From Amycolatopsis sp. GM8 (lineage in GTDB: Bacteria > Actinomycetota > Actinomycetes > Mycobacteriales > Pseudonocardiaceae): a DNA stretch of 64,000 nucleotides. How positions within the stretch are numbered: the first letter of the stretch is position 1; the number at the start of each line of letters is the position of its first letter. Location: the NCBI RefSeq assembly GCF_021653975.1, contig NZ_JAJKFK010000001.1:712863-776862 (forward strand), in the 5' to 3' direction. Positions 40,754-49,086 of this stretch are shown piece after piece. The notes beneath the pieces were generated by a model. That model was not told where the DNA came from. It saw nothing but the letters and a program-made list of their open reading frames with translations, and made no database searches. Made by a program: the position numbers and the translations under genes.

Positions 40754-41254
40754 GTGGCGATGCGGGAGCTGCGGTACTTCGGGGATCCGGTGCTGAAGAC
40801 GGTCTGCGATCCGGTGACGCGGTTCGACAAGGCGCTGCGGACGCTGGTGACGGATCTGCTGGACTCGGTGCGGCCCGATGGCCGGGCGGGGCTGGCGGCG
40901 CCGCAGGTCGGGGTGAGCCTGCGGGTGTTCAGTTATGACGTCGAAGGCCTGACGGGGTACGTGATCAATCCCGAGATCGTCGAGCTCTCCGAGGCGCGGC
41001 ACGACATCGGCGAAGGGTGCCTGTCGGTGCCGGAGCTGTGGTTCCCCGTGGACCGCGCGGTGCACGCCGTGGTGCGTGGGGTCGATGTGGACAACGAACC
41101 CATTGTGGTGGAAGGGAAAGACGTGCTGGCACAGTGTCTGCAGCACGAAACCGACCACCTCGACGGAATGCTCTACCTCGACCGGCTGGCCACGGACACC
41201 AAGCGCGAGGCGCTACGCCAGGCGCGGGGAAAAGACTGGTTCTGGCGGCGCTGA
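40754..41254 (+). CDS. def: peptide deformylase
   Basis: 166 residues. All three deformylase motifs are present: GLAAPQVGV, EGCLSVPEL and QHETDHLDG, whose Cys and two His bind the catalytic iron. It removes N-formyl from nascent proteins. GTG 40754 and ATG 40760 are both plausible (GGTGATC at 40744-40750 suits the latter); an ATG at 40742 lies against the purine run and is less likely. Confidence 0.93.
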   Translation: MAMRELRYFGDPVLKTVCDPVTRFDKALRTLVTDLLDSVRPDGRAGLAAPQVGVSLRVFSYDVEGLTGYVINPEIVELSEARHDIGEGCLSVPELWFPVDRAVHAVVRGVDVDNEPIVVEGKDVLAQCLQHETDHLDGMLYLDRLATDTKREALRQARGKDWFWRR

Positions 41255-41375
41255 CCCCCGGTTAGCGCTTTCCGTGCGGCCACCCCGGTAGCGACCTTCC
41301 GTACGGCGCCTCGTGCGATGCCCGTTTTGGATGGCCAACCGAGCGCGCGGATCCCGAACGCCGAACCCGCGCGCG

Positions 41376-41713
41376 GCCAACATGCCCGCGGGACGCGCAA
41401 ACACGGCCGCGCACATGGCAAACACACCGCCTCAGCCAGCCAACACACCGACGCCGACAGCCAACTCACCCGCGGGAGTAGCCAACACGCCCGCACAGGC
41501 GGCAAACACACCCGCGCGAACAGTCAACTCACCTGCTCGAACCGCCAACACACCCGACGCAGGCGGCAAACACGCCCGGACAGCCAGCCAACTCGCCGCG
41601 CAAGCGGCCAACACAGCCACGCAGCCAGCCAACTCACCGACGCAGCCAGCCAACACGGCCACGCGAGCAGCCAACACGGCCGCGTGCAAGCGGCCAACCC
41701 ACCCGAGAGGGGC
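41376..41713 (+). repeat. 21-bp repeat family B, about 16-17 tandem units
   Basis: Units starting GCCAACACRCC or GCMAACAC recur at 41376, 41397, 41418, 41439, 41460, 41481, 41502, 41523, 41544, 41566, 41587, 41607, 41628, 41649, 41670 and 41693. Spacing is 21 bp except for three small indels. The sequence is distinct from family A. It fills most of the 474-bp gap after def; 41255-41375 shows more divergent copies and no gene. In frame it would encode repeats of ANTPAxA, but indels break the frame. Confidence 0.88.
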
Positions 41714-41728
41714 CAAGCTCGCGGGGGA

Positions 41729-42853
41729 TCAGGCGCCGGTGAGGTGGCGCGGGGTCAGCGCGGCAGGGATGGTGATGCGAAGCAGGCCTTCCTCCTCAGG
41801 CTGGTCCGGAACCAGACCGGCGCGCCGGGCGGTGCGGAAAATCCCATCGCGGCCGGGCAGGGACACCGCCATCAGCTGCCGATGCCCTCGTGCCGCGGCA
41901 AGGACCGCGAGCCGCGCGAGAAGGGCCGTGCCGACACCCTTGCGTTGCCAGGCATCGTCCACCAGCAACGAGATCTCCGCGATCGCACCCGTCCCCGGAA
42001 TGAGCTGCCCGAGCCCGATCACCTCGCGCCCGCACACCGCGAGCAGGCTCAACCCCCGCGGCGGCACCAGCAGCCGGTGCAGCCAGCGCCGCGGCACGGT
42101 CCGCATCCCCGTCCGATACCGCTGGAAAAGCGTTTCCGCCGAACAACGCTGGTGCAGCGCGAAGACCGCATCGGCGTCTCCGGGCTGCCCCGGTCTCAGC
42201 ACGATCGACGCCCCATCCGTGCAGGTCGCCACCGCCGGGCCGGACACGTCAGCGCGCACGGTGTCGAGCAACCCGAGCAGCGCCTCGGCCCGCGTGAGCT
42301 CCAGCTGCACGAACGGCGCCCACCGGCGGCGGGCGACCAGCGCGCTCTCCCCGTCGACGCCGAACGCGGCCCGGTGCCCGCCCTCGGTCCGCCCGGGATT
42401 CGCCTCGGCCAGCGGCACGACCGTCACCAGATCCGCCGCCAGCACCTCACGCAGCACCTCCGCGTAGCGCGACGGGTCCTCGACCGCCCGGCTCGCCGCG
42501 ACGAGCGTGGCGGCGGAGGCGTCGACCAGCTCACGGATATCCGCGTCGGTGATGGCGGAGCATTCGCAGCCTTCGCCCTGGATGGCGCGCACCAGCTGTT
42601 CCTTGGTCAGCCCGGCGGCCGGCCGGATCACGACCTCGTCGAGCACCCCGCCCGGCACCGGAAGCACTGTCAGGCCGAGGATGTTGCACTCCAGGTCGGC
42701 CATCCGGATCGCGATCCGGGCCAGCGTGCCCGGGTGGTCGTCCATCCGGATCCGCATGCGCCAGGTGATCGACACGGATTCCTCGGTGAGCGGCAGTTCG
42801 GCGTCCCGGATCGGCTGAACAGAGCGAATCTCCATTCGGTAACGATCGCCCAT
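41729..42853 (-). CDS. ACT-GNAT fusion, probable amino-acid-regulated acetyltransferase
   Basis: 374 residues. An ACT domain lies at about 25-100 (ITWRMRIRMDDHPGTLARIAIRMADLECN split by loops), and a GNAT domain at about 210-360 with the acetyl-CoA loop DDAWQRKGVGTALLARL. ACT-GNAT proteins of actinobacteria (the AAPat group) acetylate lysines of metabolic enzymes, such as acyl-CoA synthetases, in response to amino acids such as Asn or Cys; this protein has the same order. The start is uncertain (ATG 42853 or 42835). Confidence 0.85.
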   Translation of the reverse strand: MGDRYRMEIRSVQPIRDAELPLTEESVSITWRMRIRMDDHPGTLARIAIRMADLECNILGLTVLPVPGGVLDEVVIRPAAGLTKEQLVRAIQGEGCECSAITDADIRELVDASAATLVAASRAVEDPSRYAEVLREVLAADLVTVVPLAEANPGRTEGGHRAAFGVDGESALVARRRWAPFVQLELTRAEALLGLLDTVRADVSGPAVATCTDGASIVLRPGQPGDADAVFALHQRCSAETLFQRYRTGMRTVPRRWLHRLLVPPRGLSLLAVCGREVIGLGQLIPGTGAIAEISLLVDDAWQRKGVGTALLARLAVLAAARGHRQLMAVSLPGRDGIFRTARRAGLVPDQPEEEGLLRITIPAALTPRHLTGA

Positions 42854-42891
42854 GCTTGTTGCTGGATGAGGACGCGTGTGTTTCGCGCGTG

Positions 42892-43527
42892 TCAAGCCTG
42901 GTCGAGCACCACGAACTCGTTGCCCTCACTGTCCCGCGCCTCCTGACCGCCCTCACCCACGACGGCGAGCCGCACCCGATTCGGATGGACCTTCGGATCT
43001 TCGGAAAGCAGGAATTCCAGCCACGGCCCGCGTCCGGTCGGCGCCCGGAGCCCGATGACGACCGGCTGCCGCGACCCGATCCGCCACCCGCTCCGCACGG
43101 TCCACTCCGACGCGAGCGTGGACGGATCGAGTGCGTCGACGACGATCGCCGCGAGTGCTTCGGTGCTGGTGTATCCGGGGCGCGGTTCGAGCACGCAGAA
43201 TTCGTTGCCCTGCGGGTCGATCATGACCTCCCACGGCACCCGCCCCTGCCCGATGTCCCGCGGGCGCGCGCCCAGCGACTGCGCGCGTTCGACCGTCGCG
43301 CGCTGACCTTCCGGCGAATAGCTCGCCAGGTCCAGATGGATCCGGTTCTTCGTCTCCTTCGGACCCGGCTCGGGCACGAAGATCAAGTCCAGCTCACAGC
43401 CGTCCGAGGCGGGCGGGCGCACCACCTTGTCCCCGACGAGCTGCCAGTCCAGCAGCGCGGCCCAGAACCAGGCGAGCTCGGCGGGCCGGGTCGCGCCGAT
43501 CCACACGGCGACCAGTCGTGTCGACAT
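42892..43527 (-). CDS. VOC family protein, tandem glyoxalase-like domains
   Basis: 211 residues with two vicinal-oxygen-chelate modules: the first with FWAALLDWQLVGD, RIHLDLAS and DPQGNEFCVLEP, the second ending DSEGNEFVVLDQA. Such proteins bind metal or act as resistance or isomerase enzymes; the ligand is unknown. TATCGT ends six bases before the ATG at 43527, pointing to a leaderless mRNA. Confidence 0.82.
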   Translation of the reverse strand: MSTRLVAVWIGATRPAELAWFWAALLDWQLVGDKVVRPPASDGCELDLIFVPEPGPKETKNRIHLDLASYSPEGQRATVERAQSLGARPRDIGQGRVPWEVMIDPQGNEFCVLEPRPGYTSTEALAAIVVDALDPSTLASEWTVRSGWRIGSRQPVVIGLRAPTGRGPWLEFLLSEDPKVHPNRVRLAVVGEGGQEARDSEGNEFVVLDQA

Positions 43528-43624
43528 GTGTTGACGATATCGAGCCGCGCCACCAGGAAGTCTTGACGAGATCCTTACGCCCGCGCGGCCGCGAAACCGG
43601 CCGACCGCTGCATACTCTGCGTCA

Positions 43625-45610
43625 GTGCCATCTCCCACTACGGTGCTCAAACGACTGGTGGTGGGCCGTCCCTTCCGCAGCGACCAGCTCACCCACCAGC
43701 TACTGCCGAAGCGGATCGCGCTGCCGATCTTCGCCAGCGACCCGCTGTCCTCCGTCGCCTACGCCACCCAGGAGATCATCCTGGTGCTCGCGCTGGGCGG
43801 GGTCGCGTTCCTGCACCTGACGCCGTACGTGGGGCTCGGTGTCGTCGTGCTGCTGCTGGTGGTCGTGCTGTCCTACCGGCAGGTGGTCCAGGCGTATCCG
43901 AGCGGCGGCGGCTCGTACGAGGTCGCGTCGAGAAACCTCGGCCGCGGGGCCGGGCTCGTGGTCGCCGGGGCGCTGCTGGTGGACTACATCATGACCGTCG
44001 CGGTGTCGGTCGCGTCCGGAGTGGACAACATCATCTCGGCGGTGCCCGAGCTCAACCCGTACCGGGTGCTGATCAACATCGTGTTCCTGCTGGTGCTCAC
44101 CGCGATGAACCTGCGCGGAGTCCGGGAGTCGGGGCGGGCGTTCGCGGTCCCGACGTACGCCTTCGTCGTGGGCGTGCTGGTGATGGTCGTGGTCGGGCTG
44201 GCGCGGACGCTGGCCGGGCACGCGCCGGTCGCCGAGAGCGCGGGCTGGCAGATCCGGCCGGAGCAGGTGGGACTTTCCGGGCTGGCGCTGGCTTTCCTCG
44301 TGCTGCGAGCGTTTTCGTCCGGCTGCACGGCACTGACCGGTGCCGAGGCGATCTCGAACGGCGTCCCGGCGTTCCGGAAACCGAAGGGGCTCAACGCCGC
44401 GCGCACGATGAGCGTGATGGGCGCGCTGTCGATCGTGATGTTCAGCGGCATCACGCTGCTGGCACTGATCACGCATGTGCGCGTCACCGACAACACGTGC
44501 GATCTCATCGGCTATCCCGGCGACTGCGCGAACGGCGCCCAGCGGACGGTGATCGCGCAGATCGCGGCCGCGGTGTTCGGCGGCGACCACAGTGTGCTGT
44601 TCTTCTACATGCAGACCACCACGGCGCTGATCCTGATCCTCGCCGCGAATACCGCGTTCAACGGTTTTCCGTTGCTGTGCTCGATTCTCGCGCAGGACAG
44701 CTACCTGCCGCGGCAGTTGCGCACGCGGGGTGACCGGCTGACGTACTCGAACGGGATCATCGCGCTCGCGCTGATCGCCGCGCTGCTGATCTACGCGTTC
44801 GAGGGCTCGACCACGCGGCTCATCCAGCTGTACATCGTCGGGGTGTTCACCTCGTTCACGCTTGCGCAGGCGGGCATGGTCCGGCACTGGAACCGCGCGC
44901 TGCGGGACGCCGAGACGTCGCAGCGGCCCCGGCTGCACCGGGCCCGGTTCATCAACGCGTTCGGCGCCTGCTTCACCGGGGTCGTCCTCGTGGTCGTGCT
45001 GATCACGAAGTTCACCCACGGCGCCTACCTCGTGGTGATCGCGGTTCCGGTGCTGTTCGCGGTGATGCTCGCGATCCGGCGGCACTACCTGCGGGTGCGC
45101 GAGGAACTGGCGCCGGACGACGCGAGCAAGCTGCTGCCCAGCCGCGTGCACGCGCTCGTGCTGGTGTCCATGGTGAACAAGCCGGCGTTGCGGGCGCTCG
45201 CGTTCGCGCGGGCCACCCGGCCCGACACGCTGACCGCGATCACGCTCAACATCAGCGAGGCCGAGACGCTGGAACTGCGGCGGCAGTGGGAGAAGCTGGG
45301 GATGCACGTGCCGCTGAAGGTGCTCGAATCCCCGTATCGCGAAATGACCCGGCCACTGGTGAACTACGTCAAGAACCTGCGCCGGGAGAGCCCGCGGGAC
45401 ATCGTCTCGGTCTACATCCCGGAGTATGTCGTGGGGCGCTGGTGGGAGAACGTGCTGCACAACCAGAGTGCGTTGCGGCTCAAGGGGCGGCTGCTGTTCG
45501 AACCCGGGGTGATGGTGACGAGCGTGCCGTGGCAGCTGCGTTCGAGCGCCCGCCGCGATCTGGAGCACACCGCTCCGCAGCCGGGTGACATCAGGCGCGG
45601 ACTTCCCTGA
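43625..45610 (+). CDS. APC superfamily permease, KimA-like
   Basis: 661 residues: about 12 hydrophobic segments in the first 450, followed by a cytoplasmic tail of some 180 residues. The opening ALPIFASDPLSSVAYATQEI and YPSGGGSYEVASRNLG match the KimA group of K+/H+ symporters better than ordinary amino acid permeases. High-affinity potassium uptake is therefore likely, though not proven. TACTCT (43613-43618) six bases before the GTG start suggests a leaderless mRNA. Family A repeats follow 10 bp after the stop. Confidence 0.82.
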   Translation: MPSPTTVLKRLVVGRPFRSDQLTHQLLPKRIALPIFASDPLSSVAYATQEIILVLALGGVAFLHLTPYVGLGVVVLLLVVVLSYRQVVQAYPSGGGSYEVASRNLGRGAGLVVAGALLVDYIMTVAVSVASGVDNIISAVPELNPYRVLINIVFLLVLTAMNLRGVRESGRAFAVPTYAFVVGVLVMVVVGLARTLAGHAPVAESAGWQIRPEQVGLSGLALAFLVLRAFSSGCTALTGAEAISNGVPAFRKPKGLNAARTMSVMGALSIVMFSGITLLALITHVRVTDNTCDLIGYPGDCANGAQRTVIAQIAAAVFGGDHSVLFFYMQTTTALILILAANTAFNGFPLLCSILAQDSYLPRQLRTRGDRLTYSNGIIALALIAALLIYAFEGSTTRLIQLYIVGVFTSFTLAQAGMVRHWNRALRDAETSQRPRLHRARFINAFGACFTGVVLVVVLITKFTHGAYLVVIAVPVLFAVMLAIRRHYLRVREELAPDDASKLLPSRVHALVLVSMVNKPALRALAFARATRPDTLTAITLNISEAETLELRRQWEKLGMHVPLKVLESPYREMTRPLVNYVKNLRRESPRDIVSVYIPEYVVGRWWENVLHNQSALRLKGRLLFEPGVMVTSVPWQLRSSARRDLEHTAPQPGDIRRGLP

Positions 45611-45620
45611 GACACCGCGA

Positions 45621-45683
45621 ACGTCGAATTCGCCGTCCCGAACGTCGGACTCGGCGTCTGGGGCGTCGGACTCGCGGGTGGTG
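45621..45683 (+). repeat. 21-bp repeat family A, three units
   Basis: Units at 45621, 45642 and 45663, each 21 bp, share ACGTCGGACTCGG with the arrays at 60-108 and 28120-28245. They lie between the convergent ends of the KimA-like gene and the mycothiol-type enzyme gene, in the sense of the permease. Confidence 0.8.
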
Positions 45684-45755
45684 CCCGGTGGGGTCAAGGT
45701 GTCAGCCTGACCTCACCGGAAACCCTTGTCCGGCAACGCTTCCCCACGCGCCGGA

Positions 45756-46520
45756 TCACTTCGTGGCGAGCCGCATCAGCGCCCACATCTGGGCGATCGC
45801 GTCCTCGTCGCCCGACCATTCGACCTCCCGCAGGGGCAGCCGCCCCCACATCCACAGGTACAGGTGCCAGGGTGGCGCCGTGACCAGGCCGTCGGCGCGG
45901 GCAGCCTCTTCCGCCGAGCAGCGCCAGGCTTCGGTGAACCCCGGCCCGGCCCGCGCGATCCAGTGGTGCCCGCCGGTACTCACCCCGACCGAATGCCGCG
46001 CGGTGCCGGACAGCCCGATCATCGAGAGCCGCTGGCCGAACCACACGACGAGCGCCTCGTCGACCCCGTCGATCGCGAAGTCTTCGGCCACCTCGCCGGG
46101 ATACGTTCCGACGGCGTCCTGGACGTCGTACCGGTGAATCGTGGTTTCGTGCGCCATGCGGCGCCGCCAGAACCCGTACGTGTGATCCGCGGGCCACCAG
46201 CTCGCGGCGTACGAATCCGGGGCGTGCACCGAAAATTCGCGCATCAGCGCGACGAGCCCGGTGCGCAGATAGTCCTCAGTGGACTGTCTGGGTGCCGGAT
46301 TCCGCTGCCACTCCTGGGGAGCGTGCCCTTCGGTGAGCCACAGCCGGGCCACCCGGTAACCACCGCCCAGGTGCCGGACGACCTCGCCGACGGTGAACAG
46401 CGGGGAGCTCGGCACCGTGATGTCGGGCGACGCCGTGCGGGCGGCGCCGAGCAGCAGCTCCACCTCGGCCCCGAGCGCGTCCAGGAACCGGCCGGGTTCG
46501 ATCAGGGCTTGCCCGGCCAT
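45756..46520 (-). CDS. maleylpyruvate isomerase-family (mycothiol-dependent type) protein
   Basis: 254 residues. The N-terminal DinB-like four-helix domain supplies candidate metal-binding His residues in EVVRHLGGG and MAHETTIHRYDVQDAVG; the C-terminal half (LYLWMWGRLPLREVEW) is the SCP2-like part of this family. The mycothiol-dependent enzymes here isomerise or transfer thiols, and the substrate is not known. The ATG overlaps the stop of the HEPN gene (TAATG), so the two are coupled and both come under the LexA-box promoter. Confidence 0.85.
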   Translation of the reverse strand: MAGQALIEPGRFLDALGAEVELLLGAARTASPDITVPSSPLFTVGEVVRHLGGGYRVARLWLTEGHAPQEWQRNPAPRQSTEDYLRTGLVALMREFSVHAPDSYAASWWPADHTYGFWRRRMAHETTIHRYDVQDAVGTYPGEVAEDFAIDGVDEALVVWFGQRLSMIGLSGTARHSVGVSTGGHHWIARAGPGFTEAWRCSAEEAARADGLVTAPPWHLYLWMWGRLPLREVEWSGDEDAIAQMWALMRLATK

Positions 46521-47002
46521 TACCGGCGCTGGACTTTCGCACGCGCCGGCCGGGCCGTGTCGCCGCGCGGGTGCACCACGCGGCCGGCGAGCTCCACGAA
46601 CCGGCCGGCCTGCTGGCACAGCTGGGCCGCGGAGCGTTCGGTGATGCGCCGGGTGATCCCGGCCTGCGCGGCCGCGCGGGCGGCCGAGTTCGCGGCGAAG
46701 TACGACGACCATTCGGCCAGCTCGGGGGCCGCCGTCTCGAGCAGCACCCACACGCTGGCCGGACGGGCGCGGCCACGGTGCGGGCGGCCGCGGGCGGCGA
46801 GTACGGCGGCGCCGGCGCGCAGGGCGGCCAGGTAGGAGGTGATGAACTTGGTGACCGGGTCCGCGGCCTGTTCGGCCTCGGCGAGACCGTGCCGGGCTTC
46901 GTTCAGCAGCGACACGGCGGCCGGTGCTACCGGCGGCCGCTCCGGCAGCGGCAGCCGGGGCTGTTCGGGTTCGGTGTGGGACGCGACGGTGGCAACGGAC
47001 AT
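46520..47002 (-). CDS. SAV_6107-type HEPN domain protein, SOS-controlled
   Basis: 160 residues, mostly helical, recognised as the SAV_6107 HEPN family by its pattern (SLLNEARHGLAEAEQAADPVT..., LAALRAGAAVLAAR, ASVWVLLETAAPELAEWSSYFA). HEPN proteins are often ribonucleases or toxin-like; the usual R-x4-6-H motif is not clear here, so activity is uncertain. GGGAGGGG stands just before the ATG at 47002. The promoter carries two LexA boxes. It heads a two-gene operon with the mycothiol-type enzyme. Confidence 0.82.
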   Translation of the reverse strand: MSVATVASHTEPEQPRLPLPERPPVAPAAVSLLNEARHGLAEAEQAADPVTKFITSYLAALRAGAAVLAARGRPHRGRARPASVWVLLETAAPELAEWSSYFAANSAARAAAQAGITRRITERSAAQLCQQAGRFVELAGRVVHPRGDTARPARAKVQRR

Positions 47003-47103
47003 TGCCCCTCCCTGTTCGTGCTGGTGATAGCGGTGCCCGGCGCCGAGACGCTTCCCCCGTCCCCGCCACCGGACACCGCTCCCGGCGAGCGCTACACCGG
47101 ATG

Positions 47104-47157
47104 TCGAACTTGTGTTCGAGCAACTTCCACATTAGCTTCGAACACGTGTTCGTTCAA
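47104..47157 (-). promoter_or_regulatory. SOS promoter of the HEPN operon with two LexA boxes
   Basis: On the minus strand TTGAAC (47157-47152) and TAATGT (47134-47129) are exactly 17 bp apart. LexA box 2, TCGAAC-ACGT-GTTCGT (47138-47153), sits in the spacer; box 1, TCGAAC-TTGT-GTTCGA (47104-47119), is a perfect consensus match just past the expected start of transcription. The rest of 47158-47379 shows no gene. Confidence 0.85.
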
Positions 47158-47370
47158 GCCCCGATCCGGCGAGGTCACACGTCTGGCCACAACACCGAAG
47201 CCGGCGTTTCCATCTCCTGTTCGAGGCCGCCGGCCTTGCCCTCACACGATCGGCTGAGCGCGGGAACCCGACCGCACCCGGAGACGACTTGGAGTACGTC
47301 ACGCCGGGCCGGTCCGCCACACCGGCCCACCGGCCCGGCGTCACTTCCCACGGGTCGTCAGTTGTTGGGC

Positions 47371-47410
47371 AAAAGAAAGGCCTCGTCCCGGAAAAAACTC
47401 GGGACGAGGC
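47371..47410 (-). terminator. intrinsic terminator of the cysteine-rich micropeptide gene
   Basis: GCCTCGTCCCG (47380-47390) and CGGGACGAGGC (47400-47410) form a perfect 11-bp stem with a nine-base loop. On the minus strand it is followed by TTTCTTTT. It lies 25 bp past the micropeptide stop. This is the clearest Rho-independent terminator in the window. Confidence 0.88.
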
Positions 47411-47435
47411 CCCCGCAGCTTCGCTCGGCGGATGC

Positions 47436-47510
47436 CTAGCGACAGCCCGAACAACAACCGCATCCGGGCCCCTTGCATGATCCGCAACTGTTCCCACAGC
47501 AACTCTTCAC
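47436..47510 (-). CDS. 24-residue, eight-cysteine micropeptide
   Basis: A GTG-started frame encodes 24 residues with Cys at 4, 5, 9, 12, 17, 19, 20 and 23; the rest is mainly Gly, Ser, Lys and Arg. It begins MKSCCGNSCG and ends with Arg. AAGGAGGTGATC, a perfect anti-16S match, lies seven bases before the GTG, and a strong terminator follows the TAG. The Cys pairs (CC, CGSC, CGCC) suit binding of Cu(I), Zn or an Fe-S cluster, as in a minimal metallothionein, or a precursor of a modified peptide. No modification enzyme is adjacent. I know no described family for it. Confidence 0.72.
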   Translation of the reverse strand: MKSCCGNSCGSCKGPGCGCCSGCR

Positions 47511-47616
47511 GAGATCACCTCCTTTTCGTGGTGGTGGTGTCCCCGTACTGGTCGCAGACACCGTGCGTCGAGTTCCGGAGACCACCCGAACGTGGGCATT
47601 CGATTACGCTGCACTC

Positions 47617-47874
47617 ATGAAGGTGCGCGAAATCCCGCCGGGCAGTGGTATCAACGGGCGACCGATCCTGGCCGGCCAACCGGGAGTTCGGCACATCGCG
47701 TTCTATCGCGGCGGCTACTGGTGGACGTGGTGTGGCGAACAGGTCCCACGCGACCACCTGTGCCCTTCCGACGCCGAAGTCGAGAGCAGTCCGCCGTACT
47801 TCCACAGGAACTGCGCACCCTGCCAAGCCGAGTACCTGAGACTCGACGGAAAGGCCTGGCCGAAGGCGCGGTAG
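47617..47874 (+). CDS. small Cys/His-rich protein of unknown function
   Basis: 85 residues, opening MKVREIPPGSGINGRP, with YWWTWCGEQVPRDHLCP and later HRNCAPCQAEY. The Cys/His spacing suggests a small zinc-binding fold. It is divergent from the cysteine-rich micropeptide gene. TACGCT (47605-47610) ends six bases before the ATG, consistent with a leaderless mRNA. Not otherwise recognised. Confidence 0.7.
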   Translation: MKVREIPPGSGINGRPILAGQPGVRHIAFYRGGYWWTWCGEQVPRDHLCPSDAEVESSPPYFHRNCAPCQAEYLRLDGKAWPKAR

Positions 47875-48018
47875 CAGCCTGATCCCGCCGCAGCCTGATG
47901 CCGCCGCCGGCGAGGGTGGTTTCCCACCTGGGCCTGGAGCCGCTCCCGGCGCTTGCCATGGTGAGCCAAGAGGGGGCACACCGTCGCCTGCCTGGGCGGT
48001 CCGTGATCTCATAGCACT

Positions 48019-48519
48019 ATGAGCAGCCTCGACCACCCGGCGGTCGCGAAGGTCGCCGCCGCGCTGGCGGAAGCCGGCCAGCAGCGCGCCGCGGACGGGA
48101 TCCGGATCCTGCCCGCCGAGGTGCGCACCGCGGCCCAGGCGGCGGAGGCACTCGGCGTCGAGGTGGGCGCGATCGCGAACAGCCTCATCTTCCGGGCCGT
48201 CTTCGCCGACCGCACCGCGCCCCTGCTGTCGCTGACCTCCGGCGCGCACCGCGCGGACACCGGAAAACTCGCGGAACTGATCGGGGCCCTCGCCGTCGAG
48301 AAAGCCGACCCGACATTCGTCAAGGAACACACCGGGCAGGTCATCGGCGGGGTGGCCCCGGTCGGTCACCCGGCGCCGATCGAGACGCTCGTGGACACCG
48401 CACTCGAGCAGTACGACGTGATCTGGGCCGCCGCCGGGCACGCCAAATCCGTGTTCCCGACCACCTTCGCCGGCCTGGTGGCGCTGACCGGCGGGCGAGC
48501 CGCGGGAGTGGGTTCATGA
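48019..48519 (+). CDS. YbaK/EbsC-type aminoacyl-tRNA deacylase
   Basis: 166 residues of the YbaK/ProX fold, with AAEALGVEVGAIANSLIFR, LLSLTSGAHRADTGKLAE, and the family loop IGGVAPVGHP. These enzymes clear mischarged tRNA such as Ala- or Cys-tRNAPro. Short inverted arms CTCATAG/CTATGAG overlap the ATG. The stop overlaps the next start (ATGA). Confidence 0.9.
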   Translation: MSSLDHPAVAKVAAALAEAGQQRAADGIRILPAEVRTAAQAAEALGVEVGAIANSLIFRAVFADRTAPLLSLTSGAHRADTGKLAELIGALAVEKADPTFVKEHTGQVIGGVAPVGHPAPIETLVDTALEQYDVIWAAAGHAKSVFPTTFAGLVALTGGRAAGVGS

Positions 48520-49085
48520 CCACCGTGTCGACACAGTTCGTGCCGCTGACCGCCGACGAGTTCCGCATCCGGCTCCGCGAAGCGCTGGCGATCTACGTGG
48601 AAGCCATGCGCTACCCGCCGGGCACCGCCGAGCAGCGCGCGCCGATGTGGCTCACGCACGCGCTGCGCGACGGCTGGCGCTGCTACGCGGCGCTCGACGG
48701 CGACGGCGCGATGATCGGCATCGCCTACGGGTACCGCGGCAGCCCCGGCCAGTGGTGGCACGAGCAGGTCCGGCGCGGGCTGGTGAAAAGCCGCGGCGAG
48801 CAGGCCGCCGCCGACTGGCTCGACGACTACTTCGAGCTGACCGAGATCCACGTGCGGCAGCGGAACCAGGCCGGCGGAATCGGCGAGAACCTGTTGCGCC
48901 GCCTGCTCGACGGGGTGGCGAACCAGCACGTCCTGCTGTCCACGCCGGAAGGCCCGAGCCGCGCCTGGAAGCTGTACCGCCGCGTCGGTTTCGTCGACGT
49001 GCTGCGCGACTACCACTTCGCCGGCGACCCGCGGCCGTTCGCCATCCTCGGCCGCACGCTCCCGCTGGAGCGTGCGGCCGAGTAG
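48516..49085 (+). CDS. GNAT family N-acetyltransferase
   Basis: 189 residues. The acetyl-CoA loop is RQRNQAGGIGENLLRRLL, preceded by the beta strand FELTEIHV and followed by AWKLYRRVGFVDV, typical of GNAT proteins. The substrate is unknown. It is coupled to the YbaK gene, and ends one base before the convergent small gene. Confidence 0.88.
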   Translation: MTTVSTQFVPLTADEFRIRLREALAIYVEAMRYPPGTAEQRAPMWLTHALRDGWRCYAALDGDGAMIGIAYGYRGSPGQWWHEQVRRGLVKSRGEQAAADWLDDYFELTEIHVRQRNQAGGIGENLLRRLLDGVANQHVLLSTPEGPSRAWKLYRRVGFVDVLRDYHFAGDPRPFAILGRTLPLERAAE

Positions 49086-49086
49086 G

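Noticed and set aside
41313-42467. Open frame encoding ANTP-type repeats then Ser/Arg-rich sequence
   Set aside because: It runs through the family B array and antisense to the ACT-GNAT gene; indels in the array would break it and there is no ribosome site.
45756-47132. 458-codon reading of the mycothiol-type enzyme
   Set aside because: The added N-terminus lies in another frame over the HEPN gene; the ATG at 46520, coupled to the HEPN stop, gives the family's normal start.
47132-47497. 121-codon open frame across the HEPN upstream region and terminator
   Set aside because: It crosses the terminator and both LexA boxes and has no coding features.
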